Source of the DNA: Candidatus Villigracilis proximus
GTDB taxonomy: Bacteria; Chloroflexota; Anaerolineae; Anaerolineales; Villigracilaceae
Assembly (NCBI GenBank): GCA_016715195.1
Contig: JADKBB010000043.1
Coordinates: forward strand, 1-49,037
Length of the DNA stretch: 49,037 nucleotides
Reading direction: 5' to 3'
Shown here: positions 1 through 9,051 of the stretch, piece after piece
How the letters are laid out: the number at the start of each line of letters is the position of its first letter
Position numbering within the stretch: position 1 is the stretch's first letter
Program-made: the position numbers and the translations under genes
Notes under the pieces: generated by a model
Told to the model about the DNA's origin: nothing
What the model saw: only the letters and a program-made list of their open reading frames with translations
The model's database searches: none

Positions 1-816
1 AGGTTCCTTTCAATATCTTATTCTTTCGATCGTAGTAGTGGTTATATTTGTGCCAATCGTGATCCTGTTCTCTTTGGCAGTGTCAAGACAACTGGTGAAA
101 TGTATTCGCACCCTTACACAATCCCCAACCCTCCACATTAGGAAAATCTGCTGGGATATTGAGCACGCCCGTGTTCTGGGTCATGTTGGAACAGTTTGCT
201 GGTAATGTTTGGGAACTACATTCGGTGTGGTCTTTGTCTGTGGTTTGGCGGCTTTTTGTTTTGCGCGTTTGATTTCCGCCGGCAAAGATTGGCTTTTCAA
301 CCTGTTCACTCGGGCCTTATGTTCCCGATCGATGTCGCTATTCTGCCCGTCTATTTTGTGTTGCGGCAAATGAATGAGATGGGCAGAAAAGATCGATAGT
401 CAGTGGGGTGTCATCCTTGTGCAGCTCGCTTTCAGATTTCGGAAACACTATGATTCTGCGCGGTTCTTTGCTGCTGTCCCGGCTGAAGTGCAGGATGCCG
501 CGTATATAGACGGCTGTAATATTTTGATTTCTTCCGGCGCATTCTGCTTCCATTGGCAAAACCTGCGCTTGCAGCCGTTGCCCGCGTTAACAATGATCGT
601 CATTGAACGATCTGCTTGTTCCTCTCGTGATATTGAATAGTGATAAACTCTGGACCCTGCCCCTGGCACCATGCAATTCAAGGTCAATATGGACAGGATT
701 TAGCCCTCGTCTCCGGCATTTGTAGCTCTGTCTGCCATACCAACAATTATTTTCTATATATTTGCGGAGCGACAAAATCGTCTCAGGTCTGACCCGCCGG
801 TGCTGTCAAAGGTTAA
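1..816 (+). pseudogene. Sugar ABC transporter permease (MalG/CUT1 type), frameshifted, 5' end outside window
   Basis: Reading the three forward frames in turn recovers a nearly complete MalG-type inner-membrane permease of a carbohydrate ABC importer. The first transmembrane helix is near 20-80, a segment resembling FARL...GKDWLFNLF lies at about 255-305, then a helix with MFPIDVAILPVYFVLRQMN at about 318-374. The EAA loop that contacts the ATPase is visible near 475-520 (AEVQDAAYIDGCN). The C-terminal helices follow, ending in VSGLTAGAVKG and a TAA at 814-816. No single frame carries the protein: at least five frame changes are needed. The position directly before GH43, GH3, xylA and xylB suggests xylo-oligosaccharide uptake. 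The family call is firm from the EAA loop and C-terminus. Whether the breaks are real or read errors near a contig end cannot be decided here. Confidence 0.75.
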
Positions 817-825
817 AAGATTTTA

Positions 826-2385
826 ATGACGAGCCTTTCGTAATCCGAATCTTTCCGGTTGTTATCCCGACCCATCCATTTGCCGGGTTGGAGATGATTA
901 TTATGTAGTCACTTCAACCTTTGAATATTTTCCTGGCTTGCCGATCTTTCACAGCCGTGACCTGATTCCACTGGCAGCAAATTGGACATGTATTAGACCG
1001 CGCCTCACAACTTGACCTGGACCTGATTCGCCCATCTGGTGGTTTATACGCCCCGACGATTCGTTTTTCGCAAGGCATGTATTACGTCATCAACACCTCG
1101 TGGATGGAAAAACAAATCAGGCAACTTCATTGTGACTGCCACAAACCCGGCGGGCCCCTGGTCTGAACCACACTGGTTGGATGATGTCGAAGGATCTGAT
1201 CCCCCCCCTATTTTGATGAAGATGGAAAAGTTTGGGTAATGGGTACTCGTTTAAAACGAAAAAAACTATTACACAGGTCACACAGAAATATTCCTGAAAC
1301 AGATCAATCTTCAGGCCATGAAAACGATTGGCAAAGAATATATTCTTTGGGACGGAGCTGTAAAAGGTGCCGTGTGGGCAGAGTCACCCCACATTTACAA
1401 AGTAAATGATTACTACTATTTGCTTATTGCTGAAGCAGGGACGGCCCATCATCATGCAGTGACAATTGCCCGCAGTAAAAACATTACCGGCCCCTATGAA
1501 GCAAATCGCGGCAATCCAATTTTGACACATCGTCATCTCGGGTTGGATTATCCAATTGTCGGTACAGGCCATGCAGATTTGGTTGAAACACAAAACGGTG
1601 AATGGTGGATGGTTCTGCTTGCCATGCGCCCATATGGCGGATATTTTTACAACCTGGGCCGCGAAACATTTTTAGCCCCTGTTCGCTGGGAAGAAGGCTG
1701 GCCATTGTTAGTCCTGGCACCGGGCGGGTGGAATTTACATATGCAGCACCTGATCTGCCTGAACATATCTGGGATACTGCAGCCAGATCGCGATGAATTC
1801 AACGCTCCTGATCTTGCTTTGCATTGGAATTTTCTACGCACCCCGCGCGAAGAATTCTACAGCCTCAAAGAACGGCATGGCTATTTGCGTTTGAAATTAC
1901 GTCCTGAAAAACTGTATGAATTGGCAAATCCCAGTTTTGTTGGACGGCGACAACAACATATCCATTTTGTAGCAAAAACAGCGTTTGAGTTCACCCCGCA
2001 AAGCGAAACAGAATGCGCTGGCCTGGTGCTTATCCAAAATAATAAATTTAATTTTCAATTTGTTGTAACCCAAAATTCAGATCGCGAGATTCACCTGATT
2101 AAATGTGTTGACGGCCTGGAAGAAGTTCTTGCAAAAAAGCCCATCATGGATGGAATGATCTACTTGAAAATAGAAGCTCATGGGCAGGAGTATGGTTTTT
2201 ATTTCTCACACCAACCTGGTGAATGGCAGACATTAATTGAAAATATCGATGGCCGCATCTTGAGCACACCCATCGCCGGTGGATTTGTCGGCGCTTATAT
2301 TGCCATGTACGCCAGTAGTAATGGACAAGCCAGCAATAACCATGCTGATTTTGATTGGTTTGAATATATTGGTTTGGAGAGTTAG
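826..2385 (+). pseudogene. GH43 family beta-xylosidase/arabinofuranosidase, multiple frameshifts
   Basis: A glycoside hydrolase family 43 enzyme (five-bladed beta-propeller) that would release xylose or arabinose from oligosaccharides. The N-terminal motif with the expected catalytic-base aspartate is readable near 842-895 as NPNLSGCYPDPSICRVGDDY. The later blades read GLYAPTIRF (about 1042), NPAGPWSEPHW (about 1146) and WAESPHIYKVNDYYYLL with the expected acid Glu (about 1377). The C-terminal beta-sandwich domain ends at 2385. Frame changes occur near 835, 970, 1095, 1203 (a run of seven C), 1260 (an A run), and as a compensating pair between about 1725 and 1795 that garbles roughly 23 residues. 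A 355-residue open frame from 1318 is therefore only the downstream part. Family identity is confident; substrate is inferred from the operon. Confidence 0.8.
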
Positions 2386-2426
2386 GAAAAAAAGAAATAA
2401 ACCAATCCCTCTGGTTGCTTGACATG

Positions 2427-2440
2427 TCGAACTTGTTCGA
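2427..2440. promoter_or_regulatory. Palindrome between GH43 and GH3, possible operator
   Basis: TCGAA-CTTG-TTCGA is an inverted repeat with 5-bp arms, about 73 bases before the GH3 start. A TTGACA hexamer lies just upstream (2419-2424), but no good -10 box follows at normal spacing. LacI- or ROK-type sugar repressors bind palindromes of this size, so an operator is possible. No regulator gene for it is in the window. Confidence 0.3.
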
Positions 2441-2512
2441 TTCGCTTGCTAAATAATGCAGTAAAGGTATCGAGTTGGGGATGATACTGAACTTATTTTA
2501 AAGGAGTCCTTC

Positions 2513-4615
2513 ATGAGTGTGACAGGCACATCGGAAAAACCTGCGTATCTTGATACATCATTATCCTTCACAGAGCGTGTAAAGGATTTGGTTAAGCTTT
2601 TAACGTTGGAGGAAAAAGTAGGGTTGATGAATCATCCGGCACATGGTGTGCCGCGCTTGAATATCCCTGCTTATAACTATTGGAATGAAGCGTTGCATGG
2701 AATTGCCCGCAGCGGGCGCGCGACCGTCTTTCCGCAGGCCATTGGCATGGCGGCAACCTGGGACAAGGAATTGATCTTCAAAGTGGCAACTGCCATCAGC
2801 GATGAAGGACGCGCGAAATATCATGCCGCGTTGCGCCGCAATGGATATACCGCGCAATATCAGGGATTAACCTTTTGGTCTCCCAACGTGAATATTTTCC
2901 GTGACCCTCGCTGGGGGCGCGGACAGGAGACTTGGGGCGAAGACCCATTCCTGACAGGGGAGATGGCAGCTGAATACGTGAAGGGATTACAGGGGAATGA
3001 TCCCAAATACCTCAAGGCCGCAGCATGTGCCAAACATTACGCTGTTCATTCCGGCCCTGAAAAAGACCGTCACACGTTTAATGCCATAGTAACCAAACGC
3101 GAGTTATATGATACGTATCTGCCTGCTTTCAAGAAATTGGTAACAGAAGCAAAAGTTGAATCCGTAATGGGTGCCTACAATCGCACATTGGGCGAAGTCT
3201 GTTGTGCCAGCGAACTTCTGCTCGATAATATTCTGCGCGGCGAGTGGGGCTTTGGCGGGCACGTCGTGTCAGATTGTATGGCGCTGTCAGATTTTCATCT
3301 CCATCACCAGGTTACGGAAGATGCGGCAGATTCCGCAGCGTTAGCTTTGAAATACGGCTGCGACCTCGGCTGCGATCACGTCTTCAATGAAATTCCTACC
3401 GCCATCGAACGTGGCGATACCACCGAAGAGTTGGTAGACCGCGCGCTCGAACGCACACTCGGTACACGCTTCAAGCTTGGCATGTTCGATCCTGATGAAG
3501 ATGTACCTTTTGCGTCCATTCCAATGGATGTGGTCGCCAATGATGAGCATCGTCAACTTGCATATCGCACAGCAGCCGAATCGCTGGTGTTGCTCAAGAA
3601 CAAGAATAACATCCTGCCTATCAAACCTTCCACAAAGAAGATCTTTGTCACAGGCCCAACCGCCGCCAGCATGGAAGTTTTGCTCGGCAATTATTATGGC
3701 TTCAACAATCAGATGATCACTTTGCTTGAAGGACTCACCGGACGCATCCCCGAAGGCATGGGCATGGAATATACCTCTGGCGCAATGTTGAAGCATGCAC
3801 GTGAGATCACAAATACATGGGCGCCGCAAATGGCACAATCTGCTGACTTTGCGATTGTCTGCGCGGGCTTCAACTCGTTTCTCGAAGGGGAGGAAGGCGA
3901 GTCACTTTTATCTCCGCAAAATGGCGACCGCGAAAGCATTTCACTTCCAGCCAGTCAGGTGGAGTACATCAAAGAACTTTCAATTCACGGCGTGAAGATC
4001 GTGCTTGTGCTTACAGGCGGCAGCCCCATTGCATTGGGCGAAGTCGAAGATATGGTCGATGCGATTCTTTTCGTCTGGTACCCCGGTATGGAAGGCGGAA
4101 GAGCCGTGGCAGATGTTCTTTTTGGCGATATCTCCCCCGCCGGCAAACTTCCGCTTACTTTCCCCAAATCACTCAAGCAGCTTCCCGCTTTCGATGATTA
4201 CAGCATGAAAGGCCGCACCTATCGCTACATGACAGAAGAGCCGCTCTATCCCTTCGGCTTTGGCCTAAGCTATACCTGTTTTGAATATTTGGATTTACAA
4301 CTCGACAAAAAGAATCTTACGCTCGGAGATTCTCTCAACGTAAGCCTGACTCTCCGCAACAACGGCGCATCTGACTCAGCCGAAGTTGCTCAGTTTTACC
4401 TGACAGATATCCAAGCCTCAAGCATTGTTCCGCTTCATCACCTGATCGGCTTTGAACGCGTTACACTCAAGGCAGGTGAAAGCCGCAAGATAAAACTCAC
4501 CATCATCCCGGAAATGATGTCATTTTTTAATGACGATGGCAAACTCACGCTCGAACCTGGTGAATTTCGTTTGGAAGTTGGCGGATGTTCCCCAGCAACC
4601 GTGGACAGGAATTAG
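2513..4615 (+). CDS. GH3 family beta-xylosidase/beta-glucosidase
   Basis: A 700-residue glycoside hydrolase family 3 enzyme, likely cytoplasmic because no signal peptide is visible. It would hydrolyse xylo-oligosaccharides or beta-glucosides from the non-reducing end with retention. The N-terminal TIM-barrel domain contains NIFRDPRWGRGQETWGEDP (about residues 125-143) and KHYAVHSGPEKDRH, both typical of the xylosidase-like branch. The nucleophile is Asp254 in VVSDCMALSDFH. The alpha/beta sandwich domain includes AGFNSFLEGEEGE, followed by a C-terminal fibronectin-III-like domain (from about residue 590). The start is supported by AAAGGAGT ten bases before the ATG. Sequence and length are intact, unlike the two upstream genes. 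It is followed by xylA after 69 bases. Confidence 0.92.
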   Translation: MSVTGTSEKPAYLDTSLSFTERVKDLVKLLTLEEKVGLMNHPAHGVPRLNIPAYNYWNEALHGIARSGRATVFPQAIGMAATWDKELIFKVATAISDEGRAKYHAALRRNGYTAQYQGLTFWSPNVNIFRDPRWGRGQETWGEDPFLTGEMAAEYVKGLQGNDPKYLKAAACAKHYAVHSGPEKDRHTFNAIVTKRELYDTYLPAFKKLVTEAKVESVMGAYNRTLGEVCCASELLLDNILRGEWGFGGHVVSDCMALSDFHLHHQVTEDAADSAALALKYGCDLGCDHVFNEIPTAIERGDTTEELVDRALERTLGTRFKLGMFDPDEDVPFASIPMDVVANDEHRQLAYRTAAESLVLLKNKNNILPIKPSTKKIFVTGPTAASMEVLLGNYYGFNNQMITLLEGLTGRIPEGMGMEYTSGAMLKHAREITNTWAPQMAQSADFAIVCAGFNSFLEGEEGESLLSPQNGDRESISLPASQVEYIKELSIHGVKIVLVLTGGSPIALGEVEDMVDAILFVWYPGMEGGRAVADVLFGDISPAGKLPLTFPKSLKQLPAFDDYSMKGRTYRYMTEEPLYPFGFGLSYTCFEYLDLQLDKKNLTLGDSLNVSLTLRNNGASDSAEVAQFYLTDIQASSIVPLHHLIGFERVTLKAGESRKIKLTIIPEMMSFFNDDGKLTLEPGEFRLEVGGCSPATVDRN

Positions 4616-4684
4616 GCGCTCCAAAACCTGTTACAGCAATATTTGAAATAAAGTAAAAACAAAAAAAAACAAAAGGAGTATCTC

Positions 4685-5851
4685 ATGTCAGACTACACAC
4701 CCAAACCTGAAAATAAATTCACCTTCGGCCTATGGACCGTAGGCAACGTCGGTCGGGATCCATTCGGAGGCCCCGTACGAGATGCGAAATCACCCGCAGA
4801 ATTGGTACGCCTGCTCGGCGAAGTCGGTGCGTATGGCGTCAACTTCCACGACAACGATCTCATCCCAATTGACGCCACCCCAGCCGAACGCGACAGCATC
4901 CTCAAAGAATTCAAAAAAGCACTTGCAGATACCGGCCTTGTCGTCCCCATGGCAACCACCAATTTGTTTTCCGAGCCCATCTTTAAAGATGGCGCATTTA
5001 CATCCAATGACCCAAAGGTGCGCGCCTATGCCTTGCAAAAGACCATGAATTCGATTGATCTGGGAGTTGAGTTGGGTGCAGGGATTTACGTCTTCTGGGG
5101 CGGACGTGAAGGTACTGAGACCGATGCCACCAAGGATCCCATTACTGCCATCAAACGCTCACGCGAAGCAATGAACTTCCTGTGTGAATATGTAAAGGAT
5201 CAGAAATACGATCTGAAATTTGCACTCGAAGCCAAGCCCAATGAACCGCGCGGTGACATCTACAATTCCACCACCGGGCACATGCTGGCATTCATCAACA
5301 CGCTCGATCATCCCGAAATGGTCGGCGTGAATCCTGAAGTGGCGCACGAACACATGGCTGGACTCAATTTTGTCCACGGTGTGGCGCAGGCCATGGAATC
5401 AGGCAAGCTCTTCCATATTGACTTGAACGACCAGGCCTTCGGCCGCTACGATCAGGACTTCCGCTTTGGCGCAGTAAACCTCAAGAGCGCATTTTTCCTT
5501 GTAAAACTGCTTGAAGATAACAAGTACGACTCAAGTCGTCACTTCGATGCACATGCCTATCGCACCGAAGATTATGAAGGCGTGAAAGACTTTGCCTGCG
5601 GTTGTATGCGAACCTATTTGATCCTCAAAGAGAAGGCCGCTCAATGGAACGCCGATCAGGAAATTCAATCTGTTTTGGCTGAGATCAACGCCGATGATGG
5701 CTCCATGAATCAATACCTTGGCAAATACTCCGCTGAAAAAGCCAATGCACTCAAAAGCCAGGCATTTGACCGCCCCGCAATTGCCGGACGTGGATTGAAA
5801 TACGAAAAGCTTGATCAATTGACGGTGGAAGTTTTGTTGGGTGTGAGATAA
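4685..5851 (+). CDS. xylA: Xylose isomerase, class I
   Basis: Converts D-xylose to D-xylulose in the cytoplasm using two divalent metals. The 388-residue length matches the short, actinobacterial-type class I enzymes. Catalytic His55 sits in NFHDND. The metal ligands and catalytic Lys appear in EAKPNEPRGD (Glu182, Lys184), NPEVAHEHMAG (Glu218, His221) and FHIDLNDQ (Asp246). The start is supported by AAAGGAGT a few bases before the ATG. It lies between GH3 and xylulokinase, which makes a complete xylan-to-xylulose-5-phosphate route. No frame damage is seen. Confidence 0.97.
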   Translation: MSDYTPKPENKFTFGLWTVGNVGRDPFGGPVRDAKSPAELVRLLGEVGAYGVNFHDNDLIPIDATPAERDSILKEFKKALADTGLVVPMATTNLFSEPIFKDGAFTSNDPKVRAYALQKTMNSIDLGVELGAGIYVFWGGREGTETDATKDPITAIKRSREAMNFLCEYVKDQKYDLKFALEAKPNEPRGDIYNSTTGHMLAFINTLDHPEMVGVNPEVAHEHMAGLNFVHGVAQAMESGKLFHIDLNDQAFGRYDQDFRFGAVNLKSAFFLVKLLEDNKYDSSRHFDAHAYRTEDYEGVKDFACGCMRTYLILKEKAAQWNADQEIQSVLAEINADDGSMNQYLGKYSAEKANALKSQAFDRPAIAGRGLKYEKLDQLTVEVLLGVR

Positions 5852-5865
5852 CGTTTCGGATCCAG

Positions 5866-5906
5866 GTATCAGGTATCAGGTTTTCCTGACACCTGATACC
5901 TGATAC
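5866..5906. repeat. Perfect 16-bp inverted repeat between xylA and xylB
   Basis: The arms 5866-5881 and 5891-5906 are perfect reverse complements of 16 bases around a 9-base loop. Each arm contains two tandem copies of a GTATCAG-type heptamer. It fills most of the 65-base gap, ending ten bases before xylB, so in RNA it would sit next to the xylB ribosome site. It may be an mRNA processing or stability hairpin, or a member of a dispersed intergenic repeat family. Confidence 0.8.
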
Positions 5907-5916
5907 AGGAGCACCG

Positions 5917-7404
5917 ATGTACTTTCTCGGCATCGACACATCCACAACATCGAGCAAGGCGTTATTGATCAATGATAGCGGCGAAGTGATTGCAGTTGCC
6001 TCATCGCCGCACACACTGCAAACACCCAAACCGCTCTGGTCGGAGCAGAATCCACTGGAGTGGTGGGGAGCGGTATCAGCGAGTATCAAGTCTGTTTTGG
6101 AAAAAGCAGGTATCAGCGGAGAACGAATCGCGGCTGTCGGGTTGACAGGTCAAATGCATGGGTTGGTTCTGTTGGACGAATCAGGAAATGTACTTCGTCC
6201 AGCCATCCTATGGAACGACCAGCGCACGCAGAGTCAGTGTGATGAAATCCATCAAATTATCGGCAGAGAAAAATTTATTCAGATCACTGGCAACGTCGCG
6301 TTGACCGGATTCACCGCGCCGAAAATTTTATGGGTCAAAGAAAATGAACCGGAAGTTTACGCGAAGGCAAAACATGTTTTATTACCCAAGGATTACATTC
6401 GTTACAAATTGACCGGCGAATACGCGATGGACAAAGCCGATGGCGCGGGCACAGTTTTGTTTGATTTGAAATCGCGCGATTGGTCTGATGAAGTTTTGGC
6501 CGCGCTCGATATTCCGCGCGCGTGGATGCCGAAAACTTTTGAAGGCACCGAGTTCACCGGGCATGTCACAGCGGAAGCCGCTTCGCTCACCGGATTGAAA
6601 ATTGGCACGCCGGTTGCGGCAGGCGGCGGCGACCAAGCGGCGGGCGCGGTTGGCGTGGGCGTGGTGGAACCCGGCATTGTTGGTTTGACCGTTGGTACGA
6701 GCGGTGTGGTGTTTGCAACCACGCCATCGGCGTTGATCGAACCTGAAGGAAGACTGCATGCGTTTTGTCACGCGGTGCCGGGCATGTGGCACTTCATGGG
6801 CGTGATGCTTTCTGCAGCCGGAAGTTTGCAATGGTATCGCGATACGCTTGCGCCAGACATAAGTTTTGATGAGCTATTAAACGAAGCAGAATCGATTCCT
6901 GCTGGAAGTGAAGGATTGCAATTTCTGCCGTATCTTTCCGGCGAACGCACGCCTCATCCCGACCCGTTGGCACGCGGCGCTTTCATCGGGCTGACTCTGC
7001 GCCACAGCCGCGCACACATGACACGCGCCGTATTGGAAGGAGTTGCGTTCGGGTTGAAAGATAGTTTTACGTTGATTCAAAATGCGGGATTGGACACGAT
7101 CACACAAGTCCGTGCTTCGGGAGGTGGAACGAAAGGTGTATTATGGCGGCAGATCCTGGCTTCTGTTTTAGAGGTGGAACTGGTCACCGTCAACACCACG
7201 GAAGGCGGGGCTTACGGGGCCGCATTACTGGCGGGTGTTGGAGCAGGTGTCTGGCCGGACGTTGCAAGTGCCTGTAAGGCATGTGTCAAATTAACGGGAA
7301 GCACATTGCCAGACCCCAAACAGTTGGATGTATATCGAAAATCATACAAAGTATTTCAAGGACTATACCCCGCATTGAAATCCGCGTTTGGCGATATGCA
7401 ATAG
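5917..7404 (+). CDS. xylB: Xylulokinase
   Basis: Phosphorylates D-xylulose to xylulose-5-phosphate with ATP, delivering it to the pentose phosphate pathway. The 495-residue FGGY kinase begins with the phosphate-binding strand FLGIDTSTTSSKALL. It has GLTGQMHGLVLLD (substrate-loop region), LWNDQRT, the GGGDQAAGAVGVG turn and, in the C-terminal domain, ASGGGTKGVLWRQILA. Length is normal. AGGAGC lies just before the ATG. It is the last gene of the xylan operon and is followed by a large hairpin at 7471-7509. Confidence 0.96.
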   Translation: MYFLGIDTSTTSSKALLINDSGEVIAVASSPHTLQTPKPLWSEQNPLEWWGAVSASIKSVLEKAGISGERIAAVGLTGQMHGLVLLDESGNVLRPAILWNDQRTQSQCDEIHQIIGREKFIQITGNVALTGFTAPKILWVKENEPEVYAKAKHVLLPKDYIRYKLTGEYAMDKADGAGTVLFDLKSRDWSDEVLAALDIPRAWMPKTFEGTEFTGHVTAEAASLTGLKIGTPVAAGGGDQAAGAVGVGVVEPGIVGLTVGTSGVVFATTPSALIEPEGRLHAFCHAVPGMWHFMGVMLSAAGSLQWYRDTLAPDISFDELLNEAESIPAGSEGLQFLPYLSGERTPHPDPLARGAFIGLTLRHSRAHMTRAVLEGVAFGLKDSFTLIQNAGLDTITQVRASGGGTKGVLWRQILASVLEVELVTVNTTEGGAYGAALLAGVGAGVWPDVASACKACVKLTGSTLPDPKQLDVYRKSYKVFQGLYPALKSAFGDMQ

Positions 7405-7470
7405 TGAGGCTTTTTTCAACGTATAAAGAATAAGTTTCTTGCGTAGGGATTATGTTTTCTTTAAGGAAGA

Positions 7471-7509
7471 AATAAACGAGCGCCCTATGCATAGGGGCGC
7501 TCGTTTATT
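7471..7509. terminator. Large hairpin after xylB, part of repeat copy A
   Basis: An 18-19 bp nearly perfect stem (arms about 7471-7488 and 7491-7509, one bulged base) lies 67 bases after xylB. The right arm ends in TTTATTC on the + strand and the other strand ends in TTTATTTCTT, so it could act as a bidirectional terminator for xylB and the convergent FmdE-family gene. Confidence 0.6.
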
Positions 7510-7587
7510 CTTGATAGTTTATTCTCTATGTGGTGGGTATAAAATGGGTGGGGCGGAACTTATGCCTGTAAACATGATTTATGCCGC
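7471..7587 (+). repeat. Dispersed intergenic element, copy A
   Basis: Hairpin, then a 22-base segment (7508-7529) identical to copy B, then 58 co-linear bases ending in a 31-base core (7557-7587) shared with copies B and C. The core can be read as ELMPVNMIYAASG followed by TGA. It lies in the 251-base gap between the convergent xylB and FmdE-family genes. No other gene is seen in that gap. Confidence 0.75.
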
Positions 7588-7655
7588 TTCGGGCTGAGCC
7601 GATTGCGGTTGTGAAAGGGAAAATGTGGAGGAGTCAAAAACAGATTTTTTTGGTC

Positions 7656-8270
7656 TCATTTATAAGATGAGATTTGATATGGAAGACACACCTTGATACC
7701 CGGTCGATAATAGCCACTTCCTATGCATGATTTACACATTATCGAGCCTTCACAACAGATTTCCCTTTCATTCATAATCTCCTCGCCACATATGTCGCAA
7801 TTGACGCGCATGCCGGGGCGGGAGATGATATGTTCGATGGGTGTGTTCAAAAAGACTTCCTGAACAGTCAGCATATCTTCATCCGGCATGATTTGATAGG
7901 CCTGCATCTGCGCGAAGTAGTGGCGCGGCTCATCTGTGACGAATGCGCTGGCTCGCTCGCGGATGTCGATTACCGGCGCAACGCGAACGGCTCTACCGGT
8001 TTGTGTGTCCACGAAGGTAGCGGCGGCTTTGCCGTAATCTTCCACGCGCAGGGTGCGATGACCGACGGTGCAGTTTGTCGCGGCGGAGAGTCCATCGGCG
8101 AAACAGCCGTCTGTTTCGGTGATGACGAGCAGCCGCTTCGAGCCTTGATTCGCTTCCAGTTGCAATGACCCGATGCCTCGGAGGCCGATGCGGACTCCGA
8201 GGATCTGGCGCGGGCACAAGTGATTGTGATCACGGGCGGATTTTTCAAGCAATGCAGATAAGTTATTCAT
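7656..8270 (-). CDS. FmdE family protein with C-terminal zinc ribbon
   Basis: A 204-residue protein of the FmdE family, named after an accessory protein of formylmethanofuran dehydrogenase, a molybdo/tungsto-enzyme. The N-terminal domain shows SARDHNHLCPRQILGVRIG and TETDGCFADGLSAATNCTVGHRTL, the Cys/His-rich core of the family. The C-terminal ribbon has CDICGEE and CKSCIG (about residues 158-185). The start is supported by AGGAG before the ATG. It is the last gene of the unit led by the molybdenum-cofactor riboswitch at 9488-9603, so a role in molybdenum or tungsten cofactor handling is plausible but inferred. No formylmethanofuran dehydrogenase genes are in the window. Confidence 0.85.
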   Translation of the reverse strand: MNNLSALLEKSARDHNHLCPRQILGVRIGLRGIGSLQLEANQGSKRLLVITETDGCFADGLSAATNCTVGHRTLRVEDYGKAAATFVDTQTGRAVRVAPVIDIRERASAFVTDEPRHYFAQMQAYQIMPDEDMLTVQEVFLNTPIEHIISRPGMRVNCDICGEEIMNEREICCEGSIMCKSCIGSGYYRPGIKVCLPYQISSYK

Positions 8271-8271
8271 T

Positions 8272-8447
8272 TCATGCTCCTATACAAAGCGGAGAGTTAC
8301 GGCTGAGTTCGGGACAAAATGCGCATGCCTCCGCCGTAAGGATGATCTGTTCGGCATGACGAAGCGCATTCGAAAGGACATGACCACCAGCCTCCACAGT
8401 GCGCCAAAGACCGTCACCGTTACTAGTTCGCGCGTTGTAAATTTCAC
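8272..8447 (-). pseudogene. Decayed fragment, possibly two gene ends joined
   Basis: From a GTG at 8447 one frame reads 55 residues starting VKFTTRELVTVTVFGALW, which resembles the first helix of ECF-type transporter membrane subunits, and then becomes basic and non-hydrophobic. A second frame reads HAEQIILTAEACAFCPEL and on to CIGA, stopping one base before the FmdE-family start, as a translationally coupled gene would. The simplest reading is an internal deletion or frameshift joining the start of a membrane protein to the end of a cysteine-containing protein. I cannot name the second family. Confidence 0.4.
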
Positions 8448-8454
8448 ATTTCTT

Positions 8455-9051
8455 CTATTCGAGTTTGCGAGCCACCATTTGTACAATGCGTCTTGATTTA
8501 CTGCGGTGCATCGAATGTGAAGTTCGCTGAGTCTCTTCATAATGGATGATGTTCCAATCCGCGAAGGCATGTTTCAATTCCTGCGGTTCCAAATAGTGAT
8601 GCGGGTTGCCGTCTGTTTCAGGCGAGTAGGATTCATCCCGTACAAAGGTTTCGAAGAACAACAATCCGCCGCGCTTTATGGATCTGCGATATGTGGATAG
8701 GAGCGGACGCGACAGGAAATAAAAATTTAATACAACATCGAATCGATTCGATGGCAGCCACGGATTTTCCAGGTCCATCAGTGCGAAGGAAACGGGCAGC
8801 GCCTCTTTCTGGACCTCAGACTGGACGATGCGTAAAGCGGCATTTGACACGTCCAAGGCGATGACCTGCCATCCCTGACGGGCGAGGTGCAATCCGGTGG
8901 GTGTTGTGCCGCAGGCAGCATCGAGGACGAGCCCGTTGCGAGGCAAAAGATCTTGATGGGTGGTCAGCAGGTTGCGCGGGTATTGCAGATTTCGCCAGCG
9001 CGCTTCTTTCGTGTAGCGGTCATTCCAGATCATTGCATCAGGATGCGACAT
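8455..9051 (-). CDS. Class I SAM-dependent methyltransferase
   Basis: About 198 residues, starting at MSHPDAMIWNDRY. Motif I is LVLDAACGTTPTGLHLA (SAM-binding glycine loop), motif II is VIALDVSNAAL, and the post-motif region FDVVLNFYFLSRPLL and GGLLFFETFV is typical of small TehB-like methyltransferases. The start at 9051 overlaps the end of the upstream NTPase by 14 bases, indicating coupling. An open frame reaches back to 9096 but lies inside the NTPase gene. The substrate is unknown. Its place between a P-loop NTPase and an FmdE-family gene under a cofactor riboswitch hints at a cofactor-related role. Confidence 0.8.
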   Translation of the reverse strand: MSHPDAMIWNDRYTKEARWRNLQYPRNLLTTHQDLLPRNGLVLDAACGTTPTGLHLARQGWQVIALDVSNAALRIVQSEVQKEALPVSFALMDLENPWLPSNRFDVVLNFYFLSRPLLSTYRRSIKRGGLLFFETFVRDESYSPETDGNPHHYLEPQELKHAFADWNIIHYEETQRTSHSMHRSKSRRIVQMVARKLE

